Part shown: positions 49,796-59,468 of the stretch, in pieces | Layout of the letters: the number at the start of each line of letters is the position of its first letter | Numbering within the stretch: the first letter of the stretch is position 1 | Source: Bog-473 sp963751335 | GTDB taxonomy: Bacteria > Actinomycetota > Acidimicrobiia > Acidimicrobiales > RAAP-2 | DNA length: 64,000 bases | NCBI GenBank assembly: GCA_963751335.1 | Contig: CAVVUB010000008.1 | Coordinates: 1,426,001 to 1,490,000 of the forward strand | Direction: 5' to 3' | Program-made: the position numbers and the translations under genes | Notes under the pieces: generated by a model | What the model was told of the DNA's origin: nothing | Database searches by the model: none | The model's input: the letters and a program-made list of their open reading frames with translations, nothing else

Positions 49796-50923
49796 GTGGA
49801 GCTCGAGTTCACGAGCGATCAGGAGGAGTTGCGAGACTCGGTCCGTTCGTTCCTCGAGAAGGAGTGCTCCCCCGAGGTCGTGCGGGCCGCCGTCGAAAAG
49901 GGTCAGGCCGAGCAGCTCTGGGCCTCCATGGTCGCCCTCGATTGGCCCGCACTCGCCGTGCCCGAGGAGTTCGGCGGCATCGGCCTCACCTTTGTCGAGA
50001 CGGCCGTCGTCGCCGAGGAGCTGGGCCGGGTGGTGGCGCCCGGCCCCCTGTTCTCCACCATTACCCAGTTCACGCCGCTCGTGCGGGAGGTCGGGAACGG
50101 CGAGCAGCAGCAACGCTTCCTCTCCGTCGTCGCCTCGGGCGCCATCACCGGCACGTTGGCCCTGTCGGACCATCCCAAGGGTTGGTCCCTCGACCGCGTC
50201 ACCATGGTGGCCGAACGGGTGGAAGGCGGCTGGGTCCTCGACGGCACCAAGGTCGGTCTGCTCGGGATCCCCGAGGGGGATGGCGAGGTCGCCGTGCTGG
50301 CCCGGGCCGGAGACGGGTTCGGCGTGTTCGTCGTCCCGACCGCGCAGGCCGGTCTCGCCCGCGTGCACTCGCTCGATGCGAGCCGACCCCTGGCCACCGC
50401 CACGCTGCACCGCGTCACCGTCGGCGAAGAGCGCGCCCTCGGAGAACCCGGCAGCGAGGCCTCGGAGCGCGGCATCCGCCGTGCCCTCGAGGAGGCGACC
50501 GTCGCCCTGGCGCTCGAGACCGTGGGCACCTGCGACGCCCTCTTCCAACTCGTGCTGGCCTACGTGAAGGAGCGCAAGCAGTTCGGCGTGGCCGTCGGCT
50601 CCTTCCAGGCGATCAAGCACAAGATGACCGACATGTTCCTCGCCCTCGAGCGGGCCCGCGCCCTCTGCTACTACGCCGTCGCCGCCATCGACGAGGACAC
50701 CGAGGACCGTGCCGTCGCCGCCTCCATGGCCAAGGCGGCCAGCGACGACTGCCAGCGCCTGGTCTGCCGCCAAGCCTTCCAGTCCTTCGGGGGCATCGGC
50801 TTCACCTGGGAGCACGACAGCCACCTCTTCATCAAGCGAGCCGAGACCACGGGTGCGCTCCTCGGCGGTGCCGCCGAGCATTCGGTGGCGGTGGCGACCT
50901 CGCTCGGCATCCTGTCGGCCTGA
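49796..50923 (+). CDS. Acyl-CoA dehydrogenase
   Basis: 375 residues from GTG 49796. MELEFTSDQEELRDSVRSFL, WPALAVPEEFGGIGLTFVE, VKERKQFGVAVGSFQAIKHKMTDM (in part) and FQSFGGIGFTWEHDSHLFIKRA are typical of the bacterial FadE group that includes the small alpha-beta heteromeric dehydrogenases acting on ring or branched acyl-CoAs. The central loop SDHPKGWSLDRV lacks the usual TEPxAGSD motif, a trait of the non-catalytic or second subunit in such pairs. It stands alone behind the tRNA, without the cluster operator. Confidence 0.88.
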   Translation: MELEFTSDQEELRDSVRSFLEKECSPEVVRAAVEKGQAEQLWASMVALDWPALAVPEEFGGIGLTFVETAVVAEELGRVVAPGPLFSTITQFTPLVREVGNGEQQQRFLSVVASGAITGTLALSDHPKGWSLDRVTMVAERVEGGWVLDGTKVGLLGIPEGDGEVAVLARAGDGFGVFVVPTAQAGLARVHSLDASRPLATATLHRVTVGEERALGEPGSEASERGIRRALEEATVALALETVGTCDALFQLVLAYVKERKQFGVAVGSFQAIKHKMTDMFLALERARALCYYAVAAIDEDTEDRAVAASMAKAASDDCQRLVCRQAFQSFGGIGFTWEHDSHLFIKRAETTGALLGGAAEHSVAVATSLGILSA

Positions 50924-50952
50924 CGTCGCACGAGGCGACGCAGACTCCGTCG

Positions 50953-51369
50953 GTGCGCCCGGGCGAGCACTTCATCGCCGAGCTCGGGCTCGATCCACAC
51001 CCCGAAGGCGGCTGGTACCACCGCACCTGGGTCGCCCCAGCCGAGGCCGGAGGGCGGCCTGCCGGGAGCGCCATCCTCTACCTGCTTCTCGAAGGTGAGG
51101 TGTCGGCCTGGCACCGCATCGACGCCACCGAGATCTGGCACTTCTACGCCGGCGACCCGCTCGAGCTCCGCCGCGAGTGGGAGGACGGACGGTCCGACAC
51201 CCTCGTCCTGGGTCCGGAGGTGCGGGCGGGGCAGCGGCCGCAGGCCGTGGTCGACAAAGGCGTCTGGCAGTCGGCCCGGCCCCTGGGCCGCTACACCCTG
51301 GTTGGCGCCACCGTCATCCCGGCCTTCACCTTCGAGGGGTTCGAGCTTCGGCGGCCGCCGGAACGCTGA
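50953..51369 (+). CDS. Cupin_5 (DUF985) family protein
   Basis: 138 residues from GTG 50953. The sequence HFIAELGLDPHPEGGWYHRT, then SAILYLLLEGEVSAWHRIDATEIWHFYAGDPLEL (in part) is diagnostic of the DUF985 cupins. His of SAWHR, Glu and His of EIWHF form the likely metal or ligand site. The function of the family is unknown; sugar or nucleotide-sugar binding has been suggested for similar barrels. It follows the acyl-CoA dehydrogenase gene by about 30 bases. Confidence 0.85.
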   Translation: MRPGEHFIAELGLDPHPEGGWYHRTWVAPAEAGGRPAGSAILYLLLEGEVSAWHRIDATEIWHFYAGDPLELRREWEDGRSDTLVLGPEVRAGQRPQAVVDKGVWQSARPLGRYTLVGATVIPAFTFEGFELRRPPER

Positions 51370-51446
51370 TCGCGGCCGCCCGTTCTGGTAGGCAGGAGTG
51401 GCCAGTGACGCCGGACGCCAACGAGGAGGCCCGATGAGTGAGGCCA

Positions 51447-53450
<2,004 letters not shown>

Positions 53451-53458
53451 TCACGATC

Positions 53459-53839
53459 ATGGCCATGCTCGACCACCTCATCCTCAACGTGAACGACCTC
53501 GACGCCAGCGTGGCCTTCTACACCGGGGTCATGGGCTTCGGTGACGACGGCGACGACGGGCCCTTCCGGATGATCCGGATCGGTCCCGATTCGATGATCC
53601 TGCTCGCGCCGTGGGGAAGCGAGGGAGGCGAGCACCTGGCCTTCGCGCTGGCGCCCGAGGAGTTCGCGGCCACCTTCGGGCGCATCAAGGACGCGGGGGT
53701 CCCCTACGGCGACTCCTACCACGACGTCGGCAACATGCAGGGCCCGGGCGACGAGCTCGGGGCGCGGGGTGGCGGACCGACCGTGTACGTCTTCGACCCC
53801 AGCCAGCACCTGATCGAGATCCGCCACTACGGGGATTGA
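53459..53839 (+). CDS. VOC-superfamily (glyoxalase-like) protein
   Basis: 126 residues. LDHLILNVNDLDASVAFYTGVMGFGD and EHLAFALAPEEF in the first half, and a second module ending PTVYVFDPSQHLIEIRHYG, fit a single-chain VOC protein. Possible metal ligands are His5, the Glu/His of GEHLAF and Glu of LIEIR. Likely a glyoxalase/bleomycin-resistance type protein; no substrate can be given. It follows the acs gene and converges on the thiolase gene across the minisatellite. Confidence 0.85.
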   Translation: MAMLDHLILNVNDLDASVAFYTGVMGFGDDGDDGPFRMIRIGPDSMILLAPWGSEGGEHLAFALAPEEFAATFGRIKDAGVPYGDSYHDVGNMQGPGDELGARGGGPTVYVFDPSQHLIEIRHYGD

Positions 53840-53881
53840 TCCCCCCCCCGGGCGGCCTGAATTGTCGGCGCCCGCAGGCCC

Positions 53882-53990
53882 GCTCCTCGTTACCCCATCC
53901 TCGCTACCCCATCCTCGTTACCCCATCCTCGTTACCCCATCCTCGTTACCCCATCCTCGTTACCCCATCCTCGTTACCCCATCCCCGTTA
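53882..53990. repeat. Minisatellite of a 14-bp unit (7 full copies plus partial)
   Basis: The unit CCCCATCCTCGTTA repeats in perfect register at 53893, 53907, 53921, 53935, 53949, 53963 and 53977, with single-base variants in the first (CGCTA) and last (CCCCGTTA) copies, and a partial copy at 53882-53892. The last copy contains the thiolase stop codon (TAA on the complement, 53988-53990). No spacers, so it is not CRISPR. It lies between convergent genes. Confidence 0.95.
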
Positions 53991-55181
53991 CGCGGCCGGG
54001 TGCACCTCGAGCACGGTGGCCGAGCCCATGCCCCCGCCGGCGCACAGCGTGCCCACCCCGATGCCGCCGCCGCGGCGGCGCAGCTCGTGGGTCAGGGTGA
54101 CCAGCAGGCGGGCCCCCGTGCAGGCGATGGGGTGACCGAGGCCGATGCCGCCACCGTTGACGTTGACGATGTCGTGCGGGAAACCCAGCTTGCGCGAGGA
54201 GGCCACGGCCATGGTGGCGAAGGCCTCGTTGATCTCGACCAGGTCGACGTCGGACTCGCTCAGCCCGGCCCGGTTCAGGGCCCGGGGGACGCACACCGTG
54301 GGGGCCAGCCCGGTGCGAGCCGGCTCGATCCCCGCCGAGTTCCACGCCCGCACCGTGGCCAGCGGCGTGAGGTTGTGCGCCTCGGCGTAGGCCCGTGACG
54401 TCAGCACCAGGGCGGCGCCACCGTCGCCCACGCCCGACGAGTTGCCCGCCGTCACCTGTCCGTCGGGCCCGGTGAGCGAGCGGAGCGCGGCCAGCTTCTC
54501 GAGCGTCGTGTCGGCCCGCGGGTGCTCGTCGATCGACACCGTCGTCGTCTCGCCCTTGCCCCTGCCTGCCGGCACCGTCACCGGGACGATCTCCTCGGCG
54601 AAGCGGCCGTCCTCGGTGGCCGCCACGGCCCGCATGTGCGACTGGTAGGACCAGAAGTCCGACTCCTCGCGGGTGATGCCGCACTCGCGCGCCGTGTTCT
54701 CGCCCACCGTGATGAGCATGTTCATGTTGGGCGCGTCGGGTGTGTCGGGATGGCTCGGCGGCGAGAAGCGCTGCATCTCCCCGAAGGGCAGCGGGGACTT
54801 CTGGTAGAGGGCGGGGAAACGGGTCATCGTCTCGATCCCACCGGCCACGACCACGTCGGCCATGCCGGCGCGGATGTTGGCCGCCGCGTCCTGGACCGCC
54901 ATCATCCCGGTGGCGCACTGGCGCTGGGTCGCCCCGCCCGGCGTGTCGGGGGGCAGGCCGAGGGCGTTGGCGATGTAGCGCGCCGTGTCGCCGCCCCCTT
55001 GGAGGGCCTCGCCCAGCACGATGTCGTCGATGTCCGCCGGGTCGATGGCCGCGGCGGCGAGCACGCCCGCCACCGTCTGCATCCCGATGTCGATCAGGGT
55101 GAGCCCGGCCAGGGCGCGGCCCGCCCGACCGATCGGTGTCCGGGTGGCGGCGACGATGACGGCGTCGTTGGCGTCGGTCAT
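53988..55181 (-). CDS. Acetyl-CoA C-acyltransferase (thiolase)
   Basis: 397 residues. VIVAATRTPIGRAGRALAGL, the acyl-accepting Cys in QRQCATGMMAVQDA, VEINEAFAT, GGIGLGHPIACTGARL and the second catalytic Cys in CAGGGMGSA are all present, so this is an active biosynthetic- or degradative-type thiolase. The motif NVNGGGIGLGHP shows Gly and Gly at positions usually Ala and Ala. The DUF35 gene lies just upstream (stop of one 14 bases from the start of the other). The stop codon is in the last unit of the minisatellite. Confidence 0.95.
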   Translation of the reverse strand: MTDANDAVIVAATRTPIGRAGRALAGLTLIDIGMQTVAGVLAAAAIDPADIDDIVLGEALQGGGDTARYIANALGLPPDTPGGATQRQCATGMMAVQDAAANIRAGMADVVVAGGIETMTRFPALYQKSPLPFGEMQRFSPPSHPDTPDAPNMNMLITVGENTARECGITREESDFWSYQSHMRAVAATEDGRFAEEIVPVTVPAGRGKGETTTVSIDEHPRADTTLEKLAALRSLTGPDGQVTAGNSSGVGDGGAALVLTSRAYAEAHNLTPLATVRAWNSAGIEPARTGLAPTVCVPRALNRAGLSESDVDLVEINEAFATMAVASSRKLGFPHDIVNVNGGGIGLGHPIACTGARLLVTLTHELRRRGGGIGVGTLCAGGGMGSATVLEVHPAA

Positions 55182-55195
55182 GGTGTGTTTCCTCC

Positions 55196-55603
55196 TCAGG
55201 CCCGCACGAAGACGGGAATCGTGAACTCGTCAGAAATCGGTTGGAACGTGACCCGCAGGGGCATGCCGATGTGCAGCTCGTCGAAGGGGCAGTCGACGAC
55301 GTTGGTCATCATCCGTGGGCCCTCGTCCAGGTCGACCACGGCGGCCACGTAGGGCACCCGGTCCCGGAAGGGCGGCTGGTCGTTGGAGTAGATGACCGAC
55401 CAGGTGTAGAGGGTGGCCCCGCCGCCGGCCTCGAACCACTCCACCTGCTCGCTCCAACACCTGGGGCAGAAGGGCCGCGGGTAGTAGGAGTAGGCGTCGC
55501 AGTCGAGGCAGCGCCGGATGAGCAGGCGACCCTCCCTGGCCGCGTCCCAGAACGCGACGGTGTCAGCCTCCGGCGTCGGCAGGTCGAATCGGACCGTGGT
55601 CAA
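55196..55603 (-). CDS. DUF35 zinc-ribbon/OB-fold protein (thiolase-associated)
   Basis: 135 residues from TTG 55603 (no better start is seen). Zinc ribbon Cys32, Cys35, Cys46, Cys49, then the OB-fold (GATLYTWSVIYSNDQPPF, ELHIGMPLRVTF). It precedes a true thiolase gene rather than an Ltp2-like one, in the manner of the acetoacetyl-CoA thiolase/HMG-CoA synthase-DUF35 complexes of archaea, where DUF35 bridges CoA intermediates. A third DUF35 in the window and distinct from the two in the catabolic cluster. Confidence 0.85.
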   Translation of the reverse strand: MTTVRFDLPTPEADTVAFWDAAREGRLLIRRCLDCDAYSYYPRPFCPRCWSEQVEWFEAGGGATLYTWSVIYSNDQPPFRDRVPYVAAVVDLDEGPRMMTNVVDCPFDELHIGMPLRVTFQPISDEFTIPVFVRA

Positions 55604-55767
55604 GGCGTCCCATCTCTCGGCTCGGCCCCGGGAGGCTGGGCCACCCGGGCGAATACGCTGCGCACGGGCGAGATTGACCCTCGCTCGGCGCGTCGGTCAT
55701 GCTGCAACGACCCTGACATGAGTGTCAACTTTCGCCAACAGATCCGGCCCAGGGGGGGCACCCAGCC

Positions 55768-57300
55768 ATGTTGATGGACGAGCATCTCGGCCGGATGGCC
55801 GAAGCGTTCCCCGACCGGACCGCCTTCGAGGTGGTCGACGTGGGGTCCATGACCTTTGCCGAGTGGGACGGGGCGGCCAACGCCATGGCCCGCCGCCTGC
55901 TCGAGGCCGGCCTCGAGCCCGGCGCCCGCGTCGGCATCCACCTGCACCCTGAGCTGGCCTTGAGCTGGCTGGTCTCCTACTCGGCCGCCCACCGGGCCGG
56001 CGGGGTGGCCGTGCCCATGAATCCCCGCCTGGCCCCGGCCGAGGTGGGGCACGTCCTGGCTCATTCGGGCGCCACCGCCGTGGTCACCGACGGCGAGCTG
56101 GTCCGCTCGGACCTCGAGGCCGCCTCCGGCCGCCTCCTCGCCCTGATCGACGCCGGCGCGGAGGTCGGATCCGGTTCCGCCGGACCCACGGCCCTGCTGG
56201 GGTGGGGTCAGGCCACCACCGGTGACCGCTCGGCCTTCCAGGCCCCGCGGGACAAGGACGACCTGGCCGACATCCTCTACACCTCGGGCACCACCGGGCG
56301 ACCCAAGGGCGTGGCCGTCCGTCACTCCAACGGTTCGATGATCGGCGCCGTGGAACCCAACTGGAGCGGCGACGGCTGGCTGCACGCCAGCCCCCTCTTC
56401 ACCTTTGCCGGCATCGCCCTCGTCTACACGCCGATGAAGATGGGCCTCCAGGTCATCTACCAGCCCCGTTTCGACGCCGGCCGCTGGCTCGAGGTGGCCG
56501 AGGCGCAGCGCCCGGTGGCCGTCTTCCTGGTGCCGGCCATGGCGCACCTCCTCATCGACCATCCCCGCTTCGACGAGGCCGACCTGTCCTCGGTCACCAT
56601 GTGCTCGGTGGGCAGCGCGCCCCTGGCCCCCTACGTGGTGGAGCGGCTCCAGGCCAAGATGCCCAGCGCCCTGGTCTCCAACAACTACGGCATGACCGAG
56701 GCGGGGTCCGCCTACTGCGTCATGCCGCAGGGCGAGGCGGTGAGGCGTCCGGGCTCGGTCGGCATGATCGCGCCCCCGGCGGTCGTGCGCATCGTCGACG
56801 ACCGGGACGAGCCGGTGCCCCCCGACACCGTGGGCGAGGTCCGCCTCCAGATGCCGGGGCGCCAGCGCGAGTACTTCAACGACCCCGACGCCACGGCCGA
56901 GATCTGGCGCGACGGCTGGCTCGTGACCGGTGACCTGGGGAAGCTCGACAGCGACGGCTACCTCTACATCGTCGGTCGCTCCAAGGACGTCATCATCCGG
57001 GGCGGCAACAACGTGCACGCCACCGACGTCGAGCACGTGCTCGTCCAGCACGAGGCGATCAAGGAGGTGGCGGTCGTCGGGGCACCCCATCCGGTCCTCG
57101 GCGAGGACGTGGTCGCCTTCGTGGTCCTGCACCCTGGGGCCCAGACCGACGGCGACGAGTTGCGGGCCTTCGGGCTCGAGCACCTGGCGGACTACAAGGT
57201 GCCGCGTCAGTACCTCTTCATCGACGCGCTGCCCCGGAACCCCACCGGCAAAGTGGTCAAACCCGAGCTCAAGGCTCGCTTGGCCGACGCACCGGCCTGA
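55768..57300 (+). CDS. Acyl-CoA synthetase (AMP-forming, FadD-like)
   Basis: 510 residues from ATG 55768 (ATG 55774 follows in frame). Adenylate-forming motifs: YTSGTTGRPKG at about 171-181, NNYGMTEAG (A5), TGDLGKLDSDGYLYIVGRSKD (in part, A7-A8), and NPTGKVVKPEL with the C-terminal Lys. Medium-length FadD-like enzymes of this type activate fatty, aromatic or terpenoid acids. The upstream gap holds no cluster operator. It is divergent from the DUF35-thiolase operon. Confidence 0.93.
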   Translation: MLMDEHLGRMAEAFPDRTAFEVVDVGSMTFAEWDGAANAMARRLLEAGLEPGARVGIHLHPELALSWLVSYSAAHRAGGVAVPMNPRLAPAEVGHVLAHSGATAVVTDGELVRSDLEAASGRLLALIDAGAEVGSGSAGPTALLGWGQATTGDRSAFQAPRDKDDLADILYTSGTTGRPKGVAVRHSNGSMIGAVEPNWSGDGWLHASPLFTFAGIALVYTPMKMGLQVIYQPRFDAGRWLEVAEAQRPVAVFLVPAMAHLLIDHPRFDEADLSSVTMCSVGSAPLAPYVVERLQAKMPSALVSNNYGMTEAGSAYCVMPQGEAVRRPGSVGMIAPPAVVRIVDDRDEPVPPDTVGEVRLQMPGRQREYFNDPDATAEIWRDGWLVTGDLGKLDSDGYLYIVGRSKDVIIRGGNNVHATDVEHVLVQHEAIKEVAVVGAPHPVLGEDVVAFVVLHPGAQTDGDELRAFGLEHLADYKVPRQYLFIDALPRNPTGKVVKPELKARLADAPA

Positions 57301-57388
57301 TTCGACGGACCCGTTCGGCGTTTTCCGCCGCGTGTGACGCGGATATGAACTTTGCCTCACCGTGTCCAGGAGTGTGATCCGGCTCTCG

Positions 57389-57610
57389 TATACTGATCGC
57401 ATCATGACGACGCAAGCGGTGGTGACGGGTCGAATGATCCGGTGTCCGGGAAGCGAGAGTTCCCTGATGCAGTCACGCGTCTCCATGTGCGAGGTACAGA
57501 TCTGCGGGGTTCCCAAGCCGATCGCGCTAGGGGTGGCCTCGACGTCGTAGAGAAGGCTCTTTCAGAGTCTCGACGTCGAGGAGCCGCTCCCCCGGGGAGC
57601 GGCTCTTTTC
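57389..57610 (+). ncRNA. Candidate small structured RNA or leaderless mini-gene
   Basis: A -10 box TATACT at 57389-57394 would start transcription near 57401, and a strong intrinsic terminator ends at about 57609. Between them lie an 11-bp perfect stem CCTCGACGTCG (57537-57547) / CGACGTCGAGG (57571-57581) enclosing a smaller hairpin, and then the terminator stem, sharing one base. A 48-residue frame from ATG 57404 ends at 57550, within the first stem, so attenuation or a leaderless peptide is possible. No known RNA family is recognised. Confidence 0.5.
57581..57608 (+). terminator. Strong rho-independent terminator
   Basis: GAGCCGCTCCCC and GGGGAGCGGCTC are perfect arms (57581-57592 and 57594-57605) followed by TTTT. 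This is the only classical U-tract terminator I see in the window, and it follows no long gene on its strand, which supports an RNA product. Confidence 0.9.
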
Positions 57611-57718
57611 GTTCAGCGCTCCCGCGCACGTCAATCGCAACACCGAGCATGAGCCAACACCCGAACCCGAAGCCCGACAACGAAACACCCGACGACCGAC
57701 GTGAAAGCGAGGACGACG

Positions 57719-57853
57719 ATGACGACACAGCTGTGCCGGCGTTGCCGGTACCACCCGGCCTCTCCTCGCATCGCGGGCTATTGCTCGTGGGACTGCTACG
57801 AAGCCGACGAGGACGACGACGCCGACGACGAGGAGGACGGCCAGGCGGCCTGA
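57719..57853 (+). CDS. Small Cys-rich (zinc-finger-like) protein with acidic tail
   Basis: 44 residues from ATG 57719: LCRRCRYHPASPRIAGYC, then SWDCYEADEDDDADDEEDGQ. Cys6 and Cys9 (CxxC) and Cys22 and Cys26 (CxxxC), separated by 12 residues, can form a zinc ribbon or treble clef; the second half is strongly acidic. GCGAGG lies upstream. It is too short for routine gene calling. The layout (Cys pairs plus acidic tail) suggests a DNA- or protein-binding adaptor, but I know no family. A longer overlapping frame from 57649 looks like a shadow. Confidence 0.5.
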   Translation: MTTQLCRRCRYHPASPRIAGYCSWDCYEADEDDDADDEEDGQAA

Positions 57854-57972
57854 CAATTGAGCGGCCTGACAACTGTGCTCAGGCGGACGTCCCGGCCACC
57901 AAGGCCCCGGCGGGCCGACAGCCACGTAGCTCTGGAGGCACGGTCCCCACCCCGCAGTCAACCTGCGAGGGA

Positions 57973-58782
57973 TCAGGGGCGGACGACGATGCCATCAGAA
58001 CCCCAGGCGAACCGTTCTGTGCGGGCAATCGACCAAGCCGATCCCTCCGGCAAGAGGATCTCGACCGTGATGGTCGCCGCGCTGACCATGGATCCGGCGA
58101 GATCGATCAGGGCGTATGAGTTCGACCACCCACGCGTCCTCCGGCTGATGGCCGTGCCGGCGCCCACAGCCAATGACCGGTGACGCGATCCCGGGTTGTC
58201 CATTGGTACGACGTCAACCGTTGGAATGTGGGTGTGGCCCGACAGGAGCACCGAGACGTCACTCTGTGCGCCGGCCGCGACGAGCGGTTTGCGGCCTCGC
58301 AGGCTGGAGAGTTCCGGGGGCAGCACGGGGTGGTGGGTGACCAGGACGCGCCACGCGTCGGCGGGACCGCTTCTGAAGGCGTCTCGAGCCTGCTCGATCT
58401 GGCCGCGGGACACGTGGCCCGCTTTCCAGCGCCACCGTGGCATCGAGTCGAGCCCTACCACGACGAGGTCGGGGAGGGCGACGACCGGTTCGAGGTCTTG
58501 AGCGACCACCTGCTCATACGATCGGTGTGGCCGGAACATGCGCTTGGGAAGATTGACGAGCGGGAGGTCGTGATTGCCGGGAACGACGAGGACCGGGCTC
58601 GGCAGCTTGTCCAAGAACTGTCGAGCAGCCGAGAACTCGGCCTGGCGCGCTCGCTGTGTGAGATCGCCCGAGACGACGACGAGGTCGGGCCTCCGTTCCC
58701 ACACATCGACAAGCAAGGTCTCGGCCCGTTCCTCGATGTGGGCCCCGAAGTGAAGGTCCGAGACATGGGCGATCACCGGCAT
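57973..58782 (-). CDS. Calcineurin-like (class III cyclic-nucleotide type) metallophosphoesterase
   Basis: 269 residues from ATG 58782. All five metallophosphoesterase motifs: HVSDLHFG (D-x-H), VVSGDLTQ, VPGNHDLP, VTHHPVLP and SGHTHIPT. The order and length fit CpdA-like phosphodiesterases with a two-metal site in the cytoplasm. The substrate may be cAMP or another phosphodiester. Transcribed alone, divergent from the lipoprotein gene. Confidence 0.93.
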   Translation of the reverse strand: MPVIAHVSDLHFGAHIEERAETLLVDVWERRPDLVVVSGDLTQRARQAEFSAARQFLDKLPSPVLVVPGNHDLPLVNLPKRMFRPHRSYEQVVAQDLEPVVALPDLVVVGLDSMPRWRWKAGHVSRGQIEQARDAFRSGPADAWRVLVTHHPVLPPELSSLRGRKPLVAAGAQSDVSVLLSGHTHIPTVDVVPMDNPGSRHRSLAVGAGTAISRRTRGWSNSYALIDLAGSMVSAATITVEILLPEGSAWSIARTERFAWGSDGIVVRP

Positions 58783-58875
58783 TCCTCCATCATGGCGTCC
58801 CGAGACGGTGGCGCCAGTGGAGAACTCGCTGCCAGTGGGCCAGCCCGGATCCCGGGTCGCGCCAGCAAGGTTTGG

Positions 58876-58909
58876 CCCGATCCGTGTGAAAGCCCGATCC
58901 GTGTGAAAG
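58876..58909 (+). repeat. Tandem duplication of 17 bp in a promoter region
   Basis: CCCGATCCGTGTGAAAG occurs twice head to tail (58876-58892, 58893-58909). A possible -10 box TACGAT follows at 58914-58919, 39 bases before the lipoprotein GTG. The repeat could be a doubled activator site or a recent slip. The rest of the 58783-58957 gap holds nothing else I can name. Confidence 0.7.
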
Positions 58910-58957
58910 AACGTACGATGACGGCGGCACAACCCGGCCGACCGAAGGGATTACACA

Positions 58958-59443
58958 GTGCGTAGGTTCAACACAGAGTTTCTCCATCCTGGTGGCGGAA
59001 ACCGAGAATCGAACGACCCGAAGCGAACTGCTCGAGGGGCCGGTCTGAGAGTGTTGTGCCTGTTGGCGCTCGCCGGATTGCTCTTGGCCGCCTGTAGCAG
59101 CAATTCGGCAGCGTCGGCCTCACAGAAGGTCTGTAGCGACCGCACAGACCTCAACAACGCCGTCACGAAGGTGGTCGATGATCTGAAGTCGGGCAACTTC
59201 GGCCAGGCGAAAGACGACCTGCCCGCCGTTCGTGAGGCGGCTCACACCTTGGGCAAGTCGGTCAAAGGGCTGACCTCAGAGCAGTCCAAGGCGTTGAAGC
59301 CGCAGATCGAGGCCGTAAAGCAGACCGCATCGGGCCTCAAGAACGCCACCTCACTCTCAGATCTGCAATCGGGTTTCAGCTCCCTCACGTCGGACCTTCA
59401 GACGCTGAGCACCCAGATCGGTGGAAATCTCAAGTGCTCGTGA
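58958..59443 (+). CDS. Putative lipoprotein of unknown function
   Basis: 161 residues from GTG 58958 (GAAGGGA upstream). A long polar N-terminus precedes the signal VLCLLALAGLLLAACSS with a perfect lipobox (LAAC; Cys at about 46). The mature part is helical: VCSDRTDLNNAVTKVVDDLK, then repeated Lys/Gln/Ser-rich heptads (SEQSKALKPQIEAVKQTASGL, in part) and a C-terminal Cys, so one disulfide is possible. Anchored at the outer face of the membrane. I recognise no family. The N-terminal extension before the signal is unusual, and the true start may lie downstream. Confidence 0.8.
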   Translation: MRRFNTEFLHPGGGNRESNDPKRTARGAGLRVLCLLALAGLLLAACSSNSAASASQKVCSDRTDLNNAVTKVVDDLKSGNFGQAKDDLPAVREAAHTLGKSVKGLTSEQSKALKPQIEAVKQTASGLKNATSLSDLQSGFSSLTSDLQTLSTQIGGNLKCS

Positions 59444-59468
59444 CCGAATCCGAGCCCCGATCAACACT

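Noticed and set aside
48281..50881. One very long minus-strand open frame crossing the flavoprotein, the tRNA and the antisense of the acyl-CoA dehydrogenase
   Set aside because: Only the part from 49537 downward has homology; the rest is antisense to a tRNA and to a well-supported gene.
53882..53990. CRISPR array
   Set aside because: The 14-bp units abut each other without spacers and no cas genes are present.
57649..58119. Plus-strand frame of up to 225 residues over the small Cys-rich gene and the phosphoesterase antisense
   Set aside because: Low-complexity and antisense to a well-supported gene; the 44-residue frame with paired Cys is the better candidate.
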